Source: Ficedula albicollis (lineage: Eukaryota > Chordata > Aves > Passeriformes > Muscicapidae). Taken from it: a DNA stretch of 64,000 nucleotides. The notes under the pieces were generated by a model. The model did not search any database, was not told where the DNA came from, and saw only the letters and a program-made list of their open reading frames with translations. How positions within the stretch are numbered: the stretch's first letter is position 1; each line of letters opens with the position of its first letter. The position numbers and the translations under genes were made by a program. The stretch covers positions 18,691,040 to 18,755,039 of the forward strand of contig NC_021681.1 in assembly GCF_000247815.1 (NCBI RefSeq). Direction: 5' to 3'. Below, piece after piece: positions 1 through 11,748 of the stretch.

Positions 1-401
1 AGGAATTTTATCCATTCATTTCTGTGGGTCAGGATTTTATATTTGATAATTTATTGCAACGAAACTCTTTCCAAACTTGTGGCATTTCATGTGCCACTGG
101 AGTTTACTTTGGAAATTGTGTCCATTACTGACAGCAGAGACTGAAATTTTTGTCACAGTAGAAACCACATATTTCATGCCAATTATATTAGAACATATTG
201 GTGAATAATCAATAGGAACATTAGATAACTGATAATCACAGCTTGTATTTGCAGAGTACGAAGCTTTTCATCCACCCAAAGAAGCTTTGAGAAAGATATA
301 GGCCATAATCAATGGAGTTAGCCAAAACAAATACATCCCTTAAAAAAATATGCCCCCTTGAAAAAACAATTTATTTTAATTCTCTTCCAGATTTTACTTA
401 C

Positions 402-472
402 CAAATTTGAAGTGTTTCATAACAGGCCAGAGAAAGCTATTAACAAATCCAACTTCTAGTGCATTTCCTTTC
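402..472 (-). other. candidate internal exon, unassigned (minus strand)
   Basis: Read on the minus strand, this 71-nt stretch is preceded by a long T-run ending in CCTAG (a strong polypyrimidine tract and acceptor). It is followed by G|GTAAGTAAA (a near-consensus donor). Only one of the three minus-strand frames is open. It gives 23 codons, including the run EVGFVNSFLWPVMKHF, with one base left over at each end. I do not recognise the protein family. No partner exon can be proved: the nearest candidate (1101-1177 minus) ends in a phase that does not join directly to this one. A 71-nt stretch is open by chance fairly often, so the support rests mainly on the splice signals. It could be a coding exon, a noncoding-RNA exon or coincidence. 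Confidence 0.3.
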
Positions 473-1100
473 CTAGGAAAAAAAAAAAAGGATAAAAGAA
501 GAGAAAAAATGTTTAAAAGAATAGTACCCTTCCCATAAAACAAAATTTAGTTCACATTTCAAAATGCAAGCTCAGACTTTCAGCAATTTCTCCTCTTGTA
601 TACAAAGTGTATATAAAACACTCTTTTAAAATGAAGTTCACTGCTGTTCACTGTGCACATATAATAAGCAAGTGCATTGGGGTACACCTGCCTCTGAATC
701 ATTGAGTGGTTGGTAATACTGCTGATTATATTCATTATTAAAAATGCACTGTATAGTTTGCAAGTGAAATACCTCAATCTTGTCAGCCTGAACCTCATCT
801 CAGATGTATCTCAGATGAATCTCACCCACTAAAATGGAGCAGAGTAAAAAAATATTCTACTCTAACGACTTATAAAAATCAGCCTCTCTTAATTTCCAGG
901 CACCTTAAAAAAGAGATCAAGCCGTGCATCTGATGATAAAGATTTTCGTAACAGAAGGATAACACTTTCAAGCTCTTGCAAACATCTTAGAATAGTTGAC
1001 AAAACCCATAGGTTATGTACAAGCCTCATTTCCACAACAAATATTACTGTAAAAATTGTAAAAAGCACTAAAGATAATTTCATTACAGTTTGGAGTTTAC

Positions 1101-1177
1101 CTTCATGAAATCATCTAGAAAGGTCAATTTATATCCACAAAAGTAGGTGATATCTATACTCTGGAATGAGGTCATTC
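1101..1177 (-). other. weak candidate exon (minus strand)
   Basis: On the minus strand, AATTTCAG precedes and AAG|GTAAAC follows a 77-nt stretch. One frame is fully open (25 codons, containing FCGYKLTFLDDFMK) and the other two contain stops. The polypyrimidine tract before the acceptor is poor. The end phase does not fit the candidate exon at 402-472 without an intervening exon, and I could not find one. The family is unrecognised and the stretch may well be chance. Confidence 0.13.
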
Positions 1178-1385
1178 CTGAAATTATCTGCTTTTCCTGA
1201 GAAACACTGCATAGACTGGTCAGATTTCTCAGATTTTCAAACACACATTTCTCAATTCCGTTATTATTTTCAGTTCAGCTCAGCTAAACATTAGATTGCC
1301 TGCCCTTTAATGATGCACTGAGTGAAAAACAACATATGTCAGCCTTTTCAATCACATCAGGAATACTGTAATTTTCTGAATTTTA

Positions 1386-1435
1386 TTAATTTTAATAGAA
1401 CTTTTAGCTAATTTTAATTTAAATAGAACCTTTAG
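1386..1435. repeat. imperfect AT-rich direct repeat, two copies
   Basis: 1386-1407 and 1408-1435 share TAATTTTAAT followed by AGAAC(T/C)TTTAG. The second copy has an extra TTTAAA-like insertion. This is a small local duplication with no known family. Confidence 0.5.
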
Positions 1436-2111
1436 AATAGTTTCAGTTTAAAAATATTTTACCTGTTTAATCAAGGCCCTATTTATAATGATGTTAACCA
1501 AGTGAGAACCAAATTATTTTCTCAGGTGTGTGTACGGTATCACTTATTAAATCCTCTGCCTGCAAAGCCATTGAACTGTTCATATATCTCAGCCAAAGTA
1601 GTTTGTCTTAACATAATTTTAAAAAAAGTTCATATTTATTTTAACAAATACTGTCATATTTTGAGATATAAATTCCAAGTAGTAGAAAATAAGTTTAGAG
1701 CTTTTCCACTTCATTGATAAGTAGATGATTGTTTCCTATTGCTTCCATAGTCTGTGCCAATCCAGATTTGTTACCTGCATTGGTTTCCTCTCAGCAGAAG
1801 AGGCTGTTTTCCAACAAACTCAATGAAAACTCCTTTCTGTGCATTTACATGGGAAGCAATTGCTAAAATAATATCTTTCTTGTTTTGTTTCACACTGCCC
1901 CAGGGCTTGGCAGATGATAGTTGGGATCTTTCTCATTTACTGATTATAAAACCTGGGAAGAAAAGAGAAAAACCTAATGAGGTGAAATCACAATCCCTTC
2001 TTGAGCTATTGGGTAATTCATCTCACATTGCTAGTGCAGTTAGATATATATGGTTTTTTCCTGTAGAAATTAAAAATAAAACTGCAAGGTGATTACATGA
2101 TTTGAAAAGAG

Positions 2112-2161
2112 TTTCTATTTACTATTTTCTATTTACTATTTTCTATTTTTCTATTTTCTAT
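2112..2161. repeat. TTTCTATTTACTAT minisatellite-like tandem repeat
   Basis: A 14-bp unit, TTTCTATTTACTAT, occurs twice perfectly. It is followed by degraded TTTCTATTTTTCTATTTTC text. This is a simple polypyrimidine-rich tandem repeat. Confidence 0.75.
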
Positions 2162-4423
2162 GTCCTGTATTTGCAGGATATCCTTGCTGTGCAACAAACA
2201 TTCACCCAGAAGAAAAAGTGCCATAGGGAATATACAAATATGCAGATTACAAACAGACAGACTTGCAAATTAGAGATAATCATTAAATTAGTAAAAGATG
2301 TCACTTTGGAAAAGGGTATCAAATGAAGAGATCAGTGTAAACAATGGTAAAAAACAAACAGAAAAGAAAAATGTCTGCCTTTTTAGGAGGAAGAGACAGA
2401 AAATAGGCTAATTAAAATGTTGGTAAGATGAGAACAGGGCCAAGAAAACAGAGACATGAAAGAAGAGTAAATATTTCAAGTATATCTCAGCTACCAAATG
2501 AAAGAAGTCAGGAAGCCACGATGATGGCCACAAGGAAGGAAAGATATCAAGAGGGAATCAGAAGAGATGGACATCAGCGGATATTGTTTGCTTTGAAGAG
2601 GATGGCAAAACTCTCCTTGGAGATCAAAGGAGGTACAAGGAAGTGAAAAGATTTATTGACCAAGTGCCATCCTTAGCTCACTTGTCTAACTAGAAAATAA
2701 CTGAAATTCTTACATAATATCTCAGATAAGAACAAGCAGAATGTCAGCTCAGAGGAGCCAGCAGACAGCAAGAATATCTAACAATTTCTTAAAACTCCCA
2801 TAAGACAGCAAAAGAAACTTCCTGAGGATGCAAAAGGAAGTCATCTTACACTCACTTTGGAAAACAATTACATAAAGTGTTATTTGAGAGAAACTTTTAC
2901 ACTGGAGCAAAGTTGAAAAGGAAAAATATTAACGTTTTAATAAGTTAAGTTTGAGCCCTTCTGTTCTGGCTTTACTGACATTTGAGATTAAAGAAGAGAT
3001 TTCACTTTTGTAACACTTCTGCCTGGAATTTTAGTGATGCTATAATATTTTCTTACTAATTTTCACACAATTTAGCACAACATCATAAATGTGTGACTTC
3101 AACAAACAAACTATACCTGAAAAAAGTTGTTTGCATTTCAGAGGTCTCTAGCAGATTTAGGTAGTTCCTTAACTGAGGAATTATTACCATGATGGCCTAT
3201 ATTGCAGAAACAGCAACATGAATGTGTTTTCTTCATTAAAACCTGTCTGTGTGGAAATGCAATTTAAAGATCATAGGGGATGTGTTGCTACCCAGATCTA
3301 TGTACAAGTGTGATTTCTGCAGGGGTTATGTCTGAAACTGTGTTATCTGTGCCACACACACCCAGCCCCAGTGAGACTGGGCATTTATTATGCTGAACAT
3401 CCTAAACAGAAGATGCCAAGGCAGGGTTCCTGCCCCACAGGGCTCACTCACCAGGTAACTCAACAAAGAAAAGATACAGAAAATAGGAATGAATTGAAAT
3501 TTTCAAGTTCCAGCTGTGAGTCAGATTCTCCAGGAAGACAGTGGGGACATGGCAACTTTGGTGCCATTTTTCAGGAGGGAATCAGAATCTAGGCTGAGGA
3601 AATTACTGAAGGAGGATTTCTCAGTGTTTGCACAGAATACAGCAGCATTCTTTCGTCACATTGCTTTCCTTTAGCCAAGTCTTTCATCTCTCTTTCCATC
3701 TTTTGCTTTCCTTCTCTATATTAGTTGCATTATGTCCTCTCTTGTACCCTTCACCACTTGTTCCTGGGGCAGGGAAGCAGGAGAGAGAGGAATTGGGATT
3801 GGGATTGGGATTCTCTTCTTGTGAAAACTCATCCCTAGTGAGACAGACTTGGGCAAAGTACCAAGCTCCTGTTCACAAAAACATCTCAATTGGAGATGGA
3901 CAATTGTACATCTCACTTTCCATTTGCCCAGGCAACTTATTCCCTCTTAACCAGGACAATTATTTGTGTGAGTAGTTACTGTATTATGGGAATGAAAATC
4001 AGCATTGCAGTGATCTGTTTATTTAGGTTCCCAAAAAAAAAAATATGTCAGCTTTTGTATACATTCATAACACTTGTCTTACATTGCTAACCATCAGTAA
4101 AGTTAGTGATTGCCATTAGCAAAACAATCAAACATTGACTGACAGTAAAAGCCACTAAAATATTCACTCATCAGTAAAAATGGCAAGATAATTTAGAATT
4201 TTTCATTGCTTTGGCATAAGTTCCTGGACTATTTGAGTACTTTTAATATCAAAGGGCTTTATTTATCATTGTTGAAATGGTGTGTTCTATGAAAATTGAC
4301 ACATATGACCAGAAACAGAAGTAGTAGGAATCCCAAATTGCCTTGAAAAATGTACTCCAAATTGCACATGTTAAATCAAAATTTGGTATCTAGATATGAG
4401 TGAGAAGACAAAGTGCAACAGGA
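2162..4423. other. noncoding stretch, no recognised gene
   Basis: No domain-bearing frame. 2340-2460 is purine-rich. The open frames at 3628-3975 (plus) and 3716-3916 (minus) overlap on opposite strands and read through a simple repeat, which gives LGLGLG on one strand and IPIPIP on the other. They are compositional rather than genic. Confidence 0.6.
3792..3812. repeat. (ATTGGG)n short microsatellite
   Basis: About 3.5 copies of ATTGGG. This is not the vertebrate telomeric TTAGGG unit. Confidence 0.75.
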
Positions 4424-4593
4424 ACAAGTTTCCCAGAGAAGTCATGGATGCCCCATCCATGGAAGTGTTCAAGGCCAGGTTGGACAGGCTCTGAGCAACC
4501 TGGTCTAGGGAAAGGTGTCCCTGCCTATGGCAGGGGATGAGAATCAATGAGCTTTGAGATCCTTTCCAGCCCAGGCCATTCTATGATTCTATG
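4424..4593 (+). mobile_element. CR1 LINE 3'-end fragment (chicken repeat 1 family)
   Basis: The text runs from TTTCCCAGAGAAGTCATGGA through GCCCCATCCATGGAAGTGTT, the AGGCCAGGTTGGACAGGCT core, GAGCAACCTGGTCTAG and GTGTCCCTGCC-ATGGCAGGGG. It finishes with CCATTCTATGATTCTATG. This is the 3' end of an avian CR1 non-LTR retrotransposon, which ends in ATTCTRTG octamers rather than poly(A). Only about 170 bp remain. This is the usual 5'-truncated state, and no reverse-transcriptase frame is present. A few substitutions relative to the remembered family consensus indicate an old, inactive copy. Confidence 0.95.
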
Positions 4594-6679
4594 TGTTTGA
4601 AAAATTGTTTAAACGGAGTAAATATTTAGAGAGTGTATTTTTCCCCTCCCCACTGAGGATAATTTTCAAAATCAAATAATTTGGGAACCTCTGTCCTAAG
4701 TGCTTTGCGAATGTACTCTCTAATGTTTAAGCATGGGTTGCACAGGCCTGGACACAGTGGTGATTGCTTCTGGGTGTCAGTACCTGTATTCCCTGGGAAT
4801 ACCACATGAATTAATGAGGCAAAGTTCAGTTTCAACACCACTGCTTGACTCATTACCATGGCCCTCCTAGTAAGTGAGGTGCTTCACAGGGGACCTGCAA
4901 AACAGCTGCCCTCTGGGTGTCTTGTTTTGGCGCCCTATTCCATCTGTTTTACCTGTCTCCCTTTCTGAATAATTTATTTCACCATCTCCCTAAGTAGAGC
5001 ACCTGGCCTAGGGCTAACTCTTTCACCTAAATTATTCAGAGCTGAAAACTCTTTGGTTTATACTCAGATAATGTAATGACTTAACAGGACAAAACCCTTA
5101 ACTTCGAAGCAGCGATGAATGTTTCTAGGCTCTGGACTCTGTTAGCAGTTTGAAAGGTAGGCTGTATAAACTATGTACAAAAGAACCACAGAAATCCTTC
5201 CTCCTCAAACATCTTCAAAGCCTCTTTCAGCAGCTAAAACTTTCCAAAGCAGGCTTCTTTTACCTTGATGCCTCTCTGCCACATCTCAGTCCCGCGGGAA
5301 GCCAGAGGATGCCTCCGTGTGTGTGCACTGCAGCTGGCTTGTCCCTAGTCTTTATGCAGGAAAAGACACTGAAAATTGGCTGGACTTTGTGCACGTCTGT
5401 TCTCTTCACAAGCAGGTTTTTGTTCAGAAACACCAAAACCCACCCCTGTGCAGCTCTCCCACCCATGGTCCATACTTCACTATCTTTATCTCATGAACTC
5501 TGCAGTTAAAATAATTCCTCCCTGCCTCTGTTCCTAATAGCAAGGACAGCTGCCACACTCCAGCAGAAGGGGTTCTTGCCTTGGATGCCACAAACCAGCT
5601 GCTCTCAGGCTGAAAGCTCACTGGTAATTTTGGGTGCAACTTTGACTATCCCTGTCTGTATTGGATATGACTGAGGGAAAGTTTCAGCTTGCTTTTAAAA
5701 ATTTGTTCCATTTCTTTTCCCATAATGTTTCCACTGTTTTTAGCCTTTAATTATGCTCAAAAAGCCCTTGATCAGCAGTTTTCTCATTACTTTTGAAAAT
5801 CTTTATTGATTGTTTGGAAGACAATCAATACCAGGAGGTGATCTCCTGTCTCACTAGATACCTTACTTCAGCAAGTGTCTTTATTTCTGAAAGAAGTTTT
5901 TACCTTAAAAGGTGATGGTGTCAAGGGCATAATTTGAGATTCCAAATCAAGGAATATCTTAAAGCCTTTCCCACTTCAGGCTAAGAGGAAATTATAAATT
6001 GTCCTTGGTGAGAAAATGAATGAACAGAATATTCATAAATGAAGCAAAAGTTTTTGAGGAGATGGTTTCCAAATGGCCTTGCAGTAAAATATTTAAAAAT
6101 ATAAATTAATTAGTAGAATTTCTATCTGGGTTACTCTGGCTTTACTGCAGTGTCACAAAGACAGGAATGGGAAAAGAAAAAGAATTATTAAAACGAAATC
6201 AGTTTTGGAAAATCAGTGCATTGTCACAGTCAAGAAATCCCAAACATTTTTCACATTAATTTACAGAAACCAGCACAGATGCTGTTGAGAGAATAAAATA
6301 ATCATACAGTAATCTTTATATATCCTTCCTAAAAGCTAAAACTATTTTCAGTTGGATTTTTGTTTGCATAAGTACCAAAGAATTTGACACATTTTTCAGC
6401 AACTAGCATTGCCTGTTTACTGTAGGGATGTGCTTAGTGCCCATCACTGTAGTTCCTATAGGCACTATATGAACTGTTTCATTTTCCTCTGAGAAGTTTA
6501 TCAAGTATCAGGTATTTGCTTTTTGCTCCAGCTTGGGAAATCAGGGTCATGGATTTCAAATGAAGTGCTTTGTACTCTCCAAGGGCAGTGAGAAAACACA
6601 ATAGTACAGACAAAATCTAATCAAAGTATTTTGGCTTTTTGCCTCCTTTTTATTTTACAATGGGGAAAAAAATTGAAGG
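4594..6679. other. noncoding stretch, no recognised gene
   Basis: No repeat family or RNA gene seen. Open frames at 5150-5509 (plus) and at 5260-5466 and 5424-5639 (minus) overlap on both strands and have no recognisable domain. 6050-6400 is especially A/T-rich. Confidence 0.6.
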
Positions 6680-6790
6680 TGCGACTTGAATCCCTTCAGG
6701 AGTTCCCTTCCTGTGCGCGCTGGCTCTCGCCAGAAACGCGAGCCTGACACAAAGATAAAATGTGCTGCCAGCTCCTCCCGCCCATTCAAA
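6680..6790. promoter_or_regulatory. small CpG cluster, possible regulatory element
   Basis: About eight CpG dinucleotides fall in roughly 110 bp, including GCGCGC-like and ACGCGAG text, inside DNA that is otherwise CpG-poor. There is no TATA element or gene start next to it that I can support. It may be an unmethylated regulatory island remnant or simply local composition. Confidence 0.25.
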
Positions 6791-9700
6791 GACCCTCCCT
6801 CAGGTATCAGGTGCCTTCCCTGGGCTTTGAGGTCAACCAGACACCTCCCTGGAGGCTTACCTGGCCTGAAGGATACATCTCCCCGAAAATCCGCTCAGCT
6901 AGAGCAGCTGTTATCTGAGCTAGGATCAAAGTCCCCCTCTGCACTCCAGAAAAAACATCTTCCAAGCTGGTCTTCATTCTCCATGATTCAAATGAATGTT
7001 GAATGAGTCTCTAGGGACAACAGTTGTTGTGCTGAGGAGTGAGCTGTCAGAAATACTTTATCATGAAAGTTCAGTTCCTTTCGGGGCCTTTTATTATTAA
7101 TAGTCATCGCTGCAGGGGAGCATTAAACACAGACCCTATTTACTGTACAAATTGATATATTATAAACCACAAAAGCCATCCTGGTGCTTTGCTACTTCAC
7201 CTTCCTTTTCAGCATGCTAGCACGAGGGAATCTTTAACCTTTGTGTGGCTAGAATAAAGACAGTGAATTTTGGTTTAGCATGGCCAGGCTGGACTGCTCA
7301 GAGCAGCTGATTTTGTAGGATCACTGTCTTGAAGAGTGGGTAGAGAACACTGACATCTGTACTATATGAAAGGCAAGACATTTTGCTCCACAGTGACACT
7401 GAGTTCATCCATACAAAAAGTCAAAGGCATTTATACCCCTGAAAAGGCCACAGAACGTCCCCTACAGGAGCTTGTGGTTTTGTACCAGATTTCAGGCAGC
7501 TCCTGCCTGCTAGGGCACTGCACCTCAAACACAAGATGGACATATTATCTGTAGGTGGGTAACAGCCTGATTTCTTCAGCAACACCATGTGATAGCGTTG
7601 AGGGGATTTCTGCTCTGTGGCGTAAGAAAACATGGCAAGAAGAGTCCCATCATCAGTGGGAAGAACCCAGCCTGTTTCCAGCCCATCACGGCTGTGGTAA
7701 CAAAGGCAGAAGAGATTTTGCTAGGTCAGTTTGCAGTGCAATATTGGATTTTTTTTCAGCTAGGCAGAAAACTCTCAGAAATTAACCATAAAAGGAGCAG
7801 TGGAAATGAAATCCAGCAGGACAGTGACAGAGCAGAGGCAGGGCAAGTGACAAAAAATATCCACGTAAAAAAAATACAGTCTATTGCACTTAAAGCCTTG
7901 GCTTTGCACTTTCTGCCTCTGCACTTTGGAATCAATTTTAAAATACCTCCCAGGCTTCTCAAAAAAGCCTTAGAATCCTGCTGAGGAGAGACAGTGCAGT
8001 CCCACTGGCCACTGAGAGCAGCCACACGCTGCAGGGGCAGGGTGGTGGATGTGCCACAAAGGCATCACTGGGCAGGTTGAGGAGTCAGGATCCTGCAAGG
8101 GGCACCTGAGCAAGCTGCAGGTGTGGAGCATCGACTCGGGCAGCCACGGGCCACCACACCACGAGGCAGCAGAGGTGACACAGCCTGTGTGAGTGTGCAG
8201 AGCCAGCAAGTCACAAGGCACCTCCTCAGCAAGATGTGATGCCAGAAAGTCACAGGAGTGAGTGACTCCGCAATTTTAAAAGCTAAAAGCAGTTCTAGAG
8301 AGCAGTTGAGGTGCAATGCACCCATGCTAGAGGCAGCACTCTATGGCTGACATAGTGTGGCCTCTGTGACTTGTCTCAAAGGTCTCACAGCCCAGGGAGA
8401 GTCCATGGGAGACTAGCAATAAACTCAGATTCACAGGTGTTATGAATGGATAGCACCAGAAGAGACACAGAACTGGAGGGATGTGATGCCTCTGGTGCCC
8501 CTGCACTCCCCAAAGGGGTGTCCTTGGAACAGGCTTGAGGCACAGCCCCAGGGAGGATGGATGTGGGATCTGTGGAGCAGCTGCTCTGTGTGGAGAGGGT
8601 GCTGTTCTCTGGCCTCTCATGAATATTGCATTCAGTGAAAAGAGCCAGACAGCAAGGGGGTGGAAACCGCTGCTTTTTAAAGTACAGAACATGTACTCAA
8701 AAAGAGTGTTCAGAAGTGCTTCTTCCAACCTACAGCATGCTAAAGATTGGTGCTTGGTACATTTCAAGGATGAGAAAAAAAAATCACACCACTCAAGTGT
8801 AGCTGTGACTTTTTTCAGTTGAAGAGTTTCTGATATCCGAAAATGTTGTGTGTGCTTCTGACTAAAGTCCTTAATATAACAACTGAAACTGGAGTCTTTT
8901 CTTAGACAGAAAGCATACTGAGTCTTTTCTTGTTACAGTAAGAAAACCCCAGAAAACAGTCCTGTAATTTTGTAACCAGGCTTGGACAAACTTCTGAGAA
9001 GGACCACACACCAGATTAGATTATTTAGATTTGTTGTGAGAATAGTTGACATGTGTTCCCTTCCCTTTCACTGTCCAATCTTTGTTGTAAAAGTGGACTC
9101 ATGTTGTGCCAGTTGAGATTAATATTATAACATGAAAGGGCTAGGTTTGTATCATTTTCCATGCTTGTTACATTCATTGATGTGGGAATAGAGTTATATT
9201 CTACCTGAGCCACTTTGTGTTTTATGGCCAGGATTAGCAGCACACAAACGCTTCACAGTCTTAGGTGGGTTGAGCACCTGCCCATTGGCATCAAATACTG
9301 GGAGTGTCAAAGTATCTAAGACTTTCTTTCAAGCTGTGAAATACCCTTCAGATTACTCTAGAAGATCTTGTCGTGTTCTTTACCCTGACACCTCTTTTGC
9401 TCTTTCCTTAACAAGACATGGCTCATGACTTCTTGCTCTGCCAAAAATTCCCCCAAGAATGTTGTGCTCCTTCCTTCCAAGCCTATGTTCCACTCAACAT
9501 ATTCTTATTATCATCATTGTCACCAGATATAGAATTTGTTGTGAAGTTTCACTACTCTGTTCACTGGGCACACAACTCTATTAATATGAAATAATGCTCC
9601 ACAGCCATAATTTAAAATATTTCCACTGTTCAGATAGGTGATACTATCTGTAAAACCAATTATTGCAGAATTTCATTATTTTCGTATGCTACTTTTAAAA

Positions 9701-10208
9701 TTGGAAAATACTATTATAGTGCAATTTTCTCATTAAAAACAAGACTAATGTTTTATGTATTTTACATGTAATGTGAACCCAGAAAACACCAAACTATTTG
9801 CATTTATTCAAGCCCTTGGAACCCGTTTCAGAATGATGTAACAGGAAAATCGTTGATACAATGGTTAGATAACATCAAAGAGTGGGTTGGGAACACAAAC
9901 CATGATCCTTGTGAAAACTGATTCCTGAAGAATTAGCCGAGAGAGTTCCAAGTGCATTTCTTCTTATTTGTTGAAATATGTTTGTTCTTCTTCAGGTAGA
10001 ACCTGCAAGTCTGTATTTGCACTTGTTGATCTTTCCCAACATAAATCTCTCCATTGTATTCGTATCAACAATATGTTTTCTTTGCTTTAGTAATAAAATT
10101 TCTTCTAACACACGCTCCTCTAGACTCTGTCTGCAGTATTTATCAAGTTATTGAGGTTACAGTTACAGAACATTTCAGAATAACATGCAAAGGACAATGG
10201 AACCTTGC
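6791..10208. other. noncoding stretch with a GC-richer block at about 7980-8600
   Basis: The longest frame, 8327-8767 on the minus strand (146 codons), overlaps frames on the plus strand and shows no domain, signal peptide or coding-like pattern I can recognise. The block at about 7980-8600 is GC-richer than its surroundings, which explains the longer open frames. 9480-9800 is A/T-rich with nothing identifiable. Confidence 0.55.
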
Positions 10209-10310
10209 ACAGGTGTAAAATCTCTCTGATCTTCTTTTGCCATCAATTAAAAACCGCCTACAGATGTAAGAGTCCTCTGATCTTGCTTTTCCATCTATTT
10301 AAAACAATGT
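10209..10310. repeat. two diverged 51-bp tandem copies
   Basis: 10209-10259 and 10260-10310 align end to end. Both start ACAG(G/A)TGTAA, continue TCCTCTGATCTT-like text, then CTTTTGCCATC/CTTTTCCATC, and finish in TTAAAA. Several substitutions separate them, so this is an old local duplication. No known repeat family. Confidence 0.8.
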
Positions 10311-11712
10311 GTGAACTTTGCTGCAATATGTCCTAATAAATATGATGATACATCCTTAGCCATAAGACACACATTGCTCTTAAAACCTCTTTAATGTAAT
10401 CAACTAACAGACATAATCTCCCATTTTTCTGAAATAATGCCTGGATACATAACTGCTCCTACTCTGAAATGGACACTGTAATTTCCTTGACAAAACATCA
10501 GCAAAGCTTGGAATACTAATCTTCCTATATATTCCTTTTTATTTAATAACTTACTGGACAGATTTCTAAAGGAACGATTCAATATAAATTCACCATTTTC
10601 TGGGAAAAAAAATTATCTGAAAAGCTTGATGCAAAGTTGATCTGTGTGTTGCTTAATACTTTCATAACATGATAATTACTTTGGAAAAGTGTATGGGAGG
10701 AAGTAACTTCTTGTCCAGACCCACTTAAGCCTGAACTGATTGTCGGGGTTGTGTGTTTCTGGGTCTTACTTTGGAAGATGATGAAAACCCACCATTTTCT
10801 TTTGGATATGGTATGTCCCAAAATTCTACAGACATGACCTTACCCAAAATGTGTGCTTACCTCTCTATATGTATACACACAACTGAAATACACCGACCAA
10901 GGTGGTCCTTACTGACATGTCATAGATGCAAGACTGTGTCTAACTCTCCTAACTCCAGGTAAAACTCAAGAGTTTAATGCATTCATCACCATTTGGCCTG
11001 GAATTAACTGGGATGCATTTGAACAGAGGCAGCTTCATTGAGTTTAGCCTGACCCCACTAGGTATGAGAAGTTGTCTGGGGTTTGCTACATAACCAAACA
11101 GGAGAAGAAATTAGAAACTTGGATAATTTTTATCTGAGTTATATACTAAAGAATCAAACTTCCCCTCCAGATATGTGCAGGAAGTGCAAAAATATCAGCC
11201 AGTTTATATTGAGGGTCTAGAAACTCACATGCAAATAGTGAACATTCTTCCAGTTGGGTGAAGAATTATTTTTCCAAGTAAAGATAGGAAAGCACCCCAA
11301 AAGGTATTTACTCATATTTTCATAGTGCCAACAGCAGCATTCCTAGAAAAGACATAGGTGCTACATTAAGATCTCACCATCTAGGATAATCAAATTGTGC
11401 AGGAGATGAAATCACTATGTACTGCTTCAGGAGGACCCAATAAATACCAGATATACCACACTAAAGAGCTCTTTGCTCCCTCTAACACAGTAATAGATAT
11501 TTATCTCAAATAAGCCATTTAATTATTTACTCTTTTTACTCTTGATAGAAAGTGTATGCCCATGCACATCTCATAATATGTGCAGAATATACAAGTGGTC
11601 TAAAAATATTAAAAATAATCATCAAATTATGCTTTTGGAAAATTAAATATGAAACTTGGAATGTGAAACAAACAAATAAGACAATTTAGAAAAGATTAAA
11701 AGCAATTGTTCT
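10311..11712. other. noncoding stretch, no recognised gene
   Basis: Short frames only (80 codons or fewer). There is an isolated donor-like CTTACC on the minus strand at about 10857, but no convincing acceptor to make an exon. No repeats recognised. Confidence 0.6.
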
Positions 11713-11748
11713 GTTACCTTGGCAACACATTCAGGGTGCAGCCAATCA
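11713..11748. promoter_or_regulatory. X-box (RFX) plus inverted CCAAT (NF-Y) pair
   Basis: 11713-11726 reads GTTACCTTGGCAAC, a full match to the RFX-family X-box pattern GTNRCCNNRGYAAC. Fifteen bases further on, 11742-11748 is CCAATCA. On the minus strand this reads CTGATTGGC, the classic Y-box bound by NF-Y. RFX and NF-Y co-occupy X/Y promoters such as MHC class II and many ciliary genes. No transcription unit can be tied to this site, so its function is inferred from motifs only. Confidence 0.35.

Larger units (their letters stand above)
1..2111. other. AT-rich noncoding stretch, no recognised gene
   Basis: Many stop codons in all frames and frequent A/T runs. Apart from the two splice-flanked stretches at 402-472 and 1101-1177 and a small direct repeat at 1386-1435, I see no repeat family, RNA gene or domain-bearing frame. 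Open frames here reach only about 110 codons (1754-2092, plus) and have no recognisable domain. Confidence 0.6.

Noticed and set aside
3792..3812. Possible interstitial telomere repeat
   Set aside because: The unit is ATTGGG, not TTAGGG or its complement.
5262..5371. Minus-strand splice pair TTTTCAG ... CATCAAG|GTAAAA
   Set aside because: Moderate signals only, and the peptide looks like random GC-rich translation.
6645..6678. ATTTTACAATGGGGAAA, similar to part of the MIR core
   Set aside because: Too short, and the flanks do not continue the family sequence.
8327..8767. 146-codon minus-strand frame
   Set aside because: Overlaps plus-strand frames in a GC-richer block and has no recognisable domain; best explained by composition.
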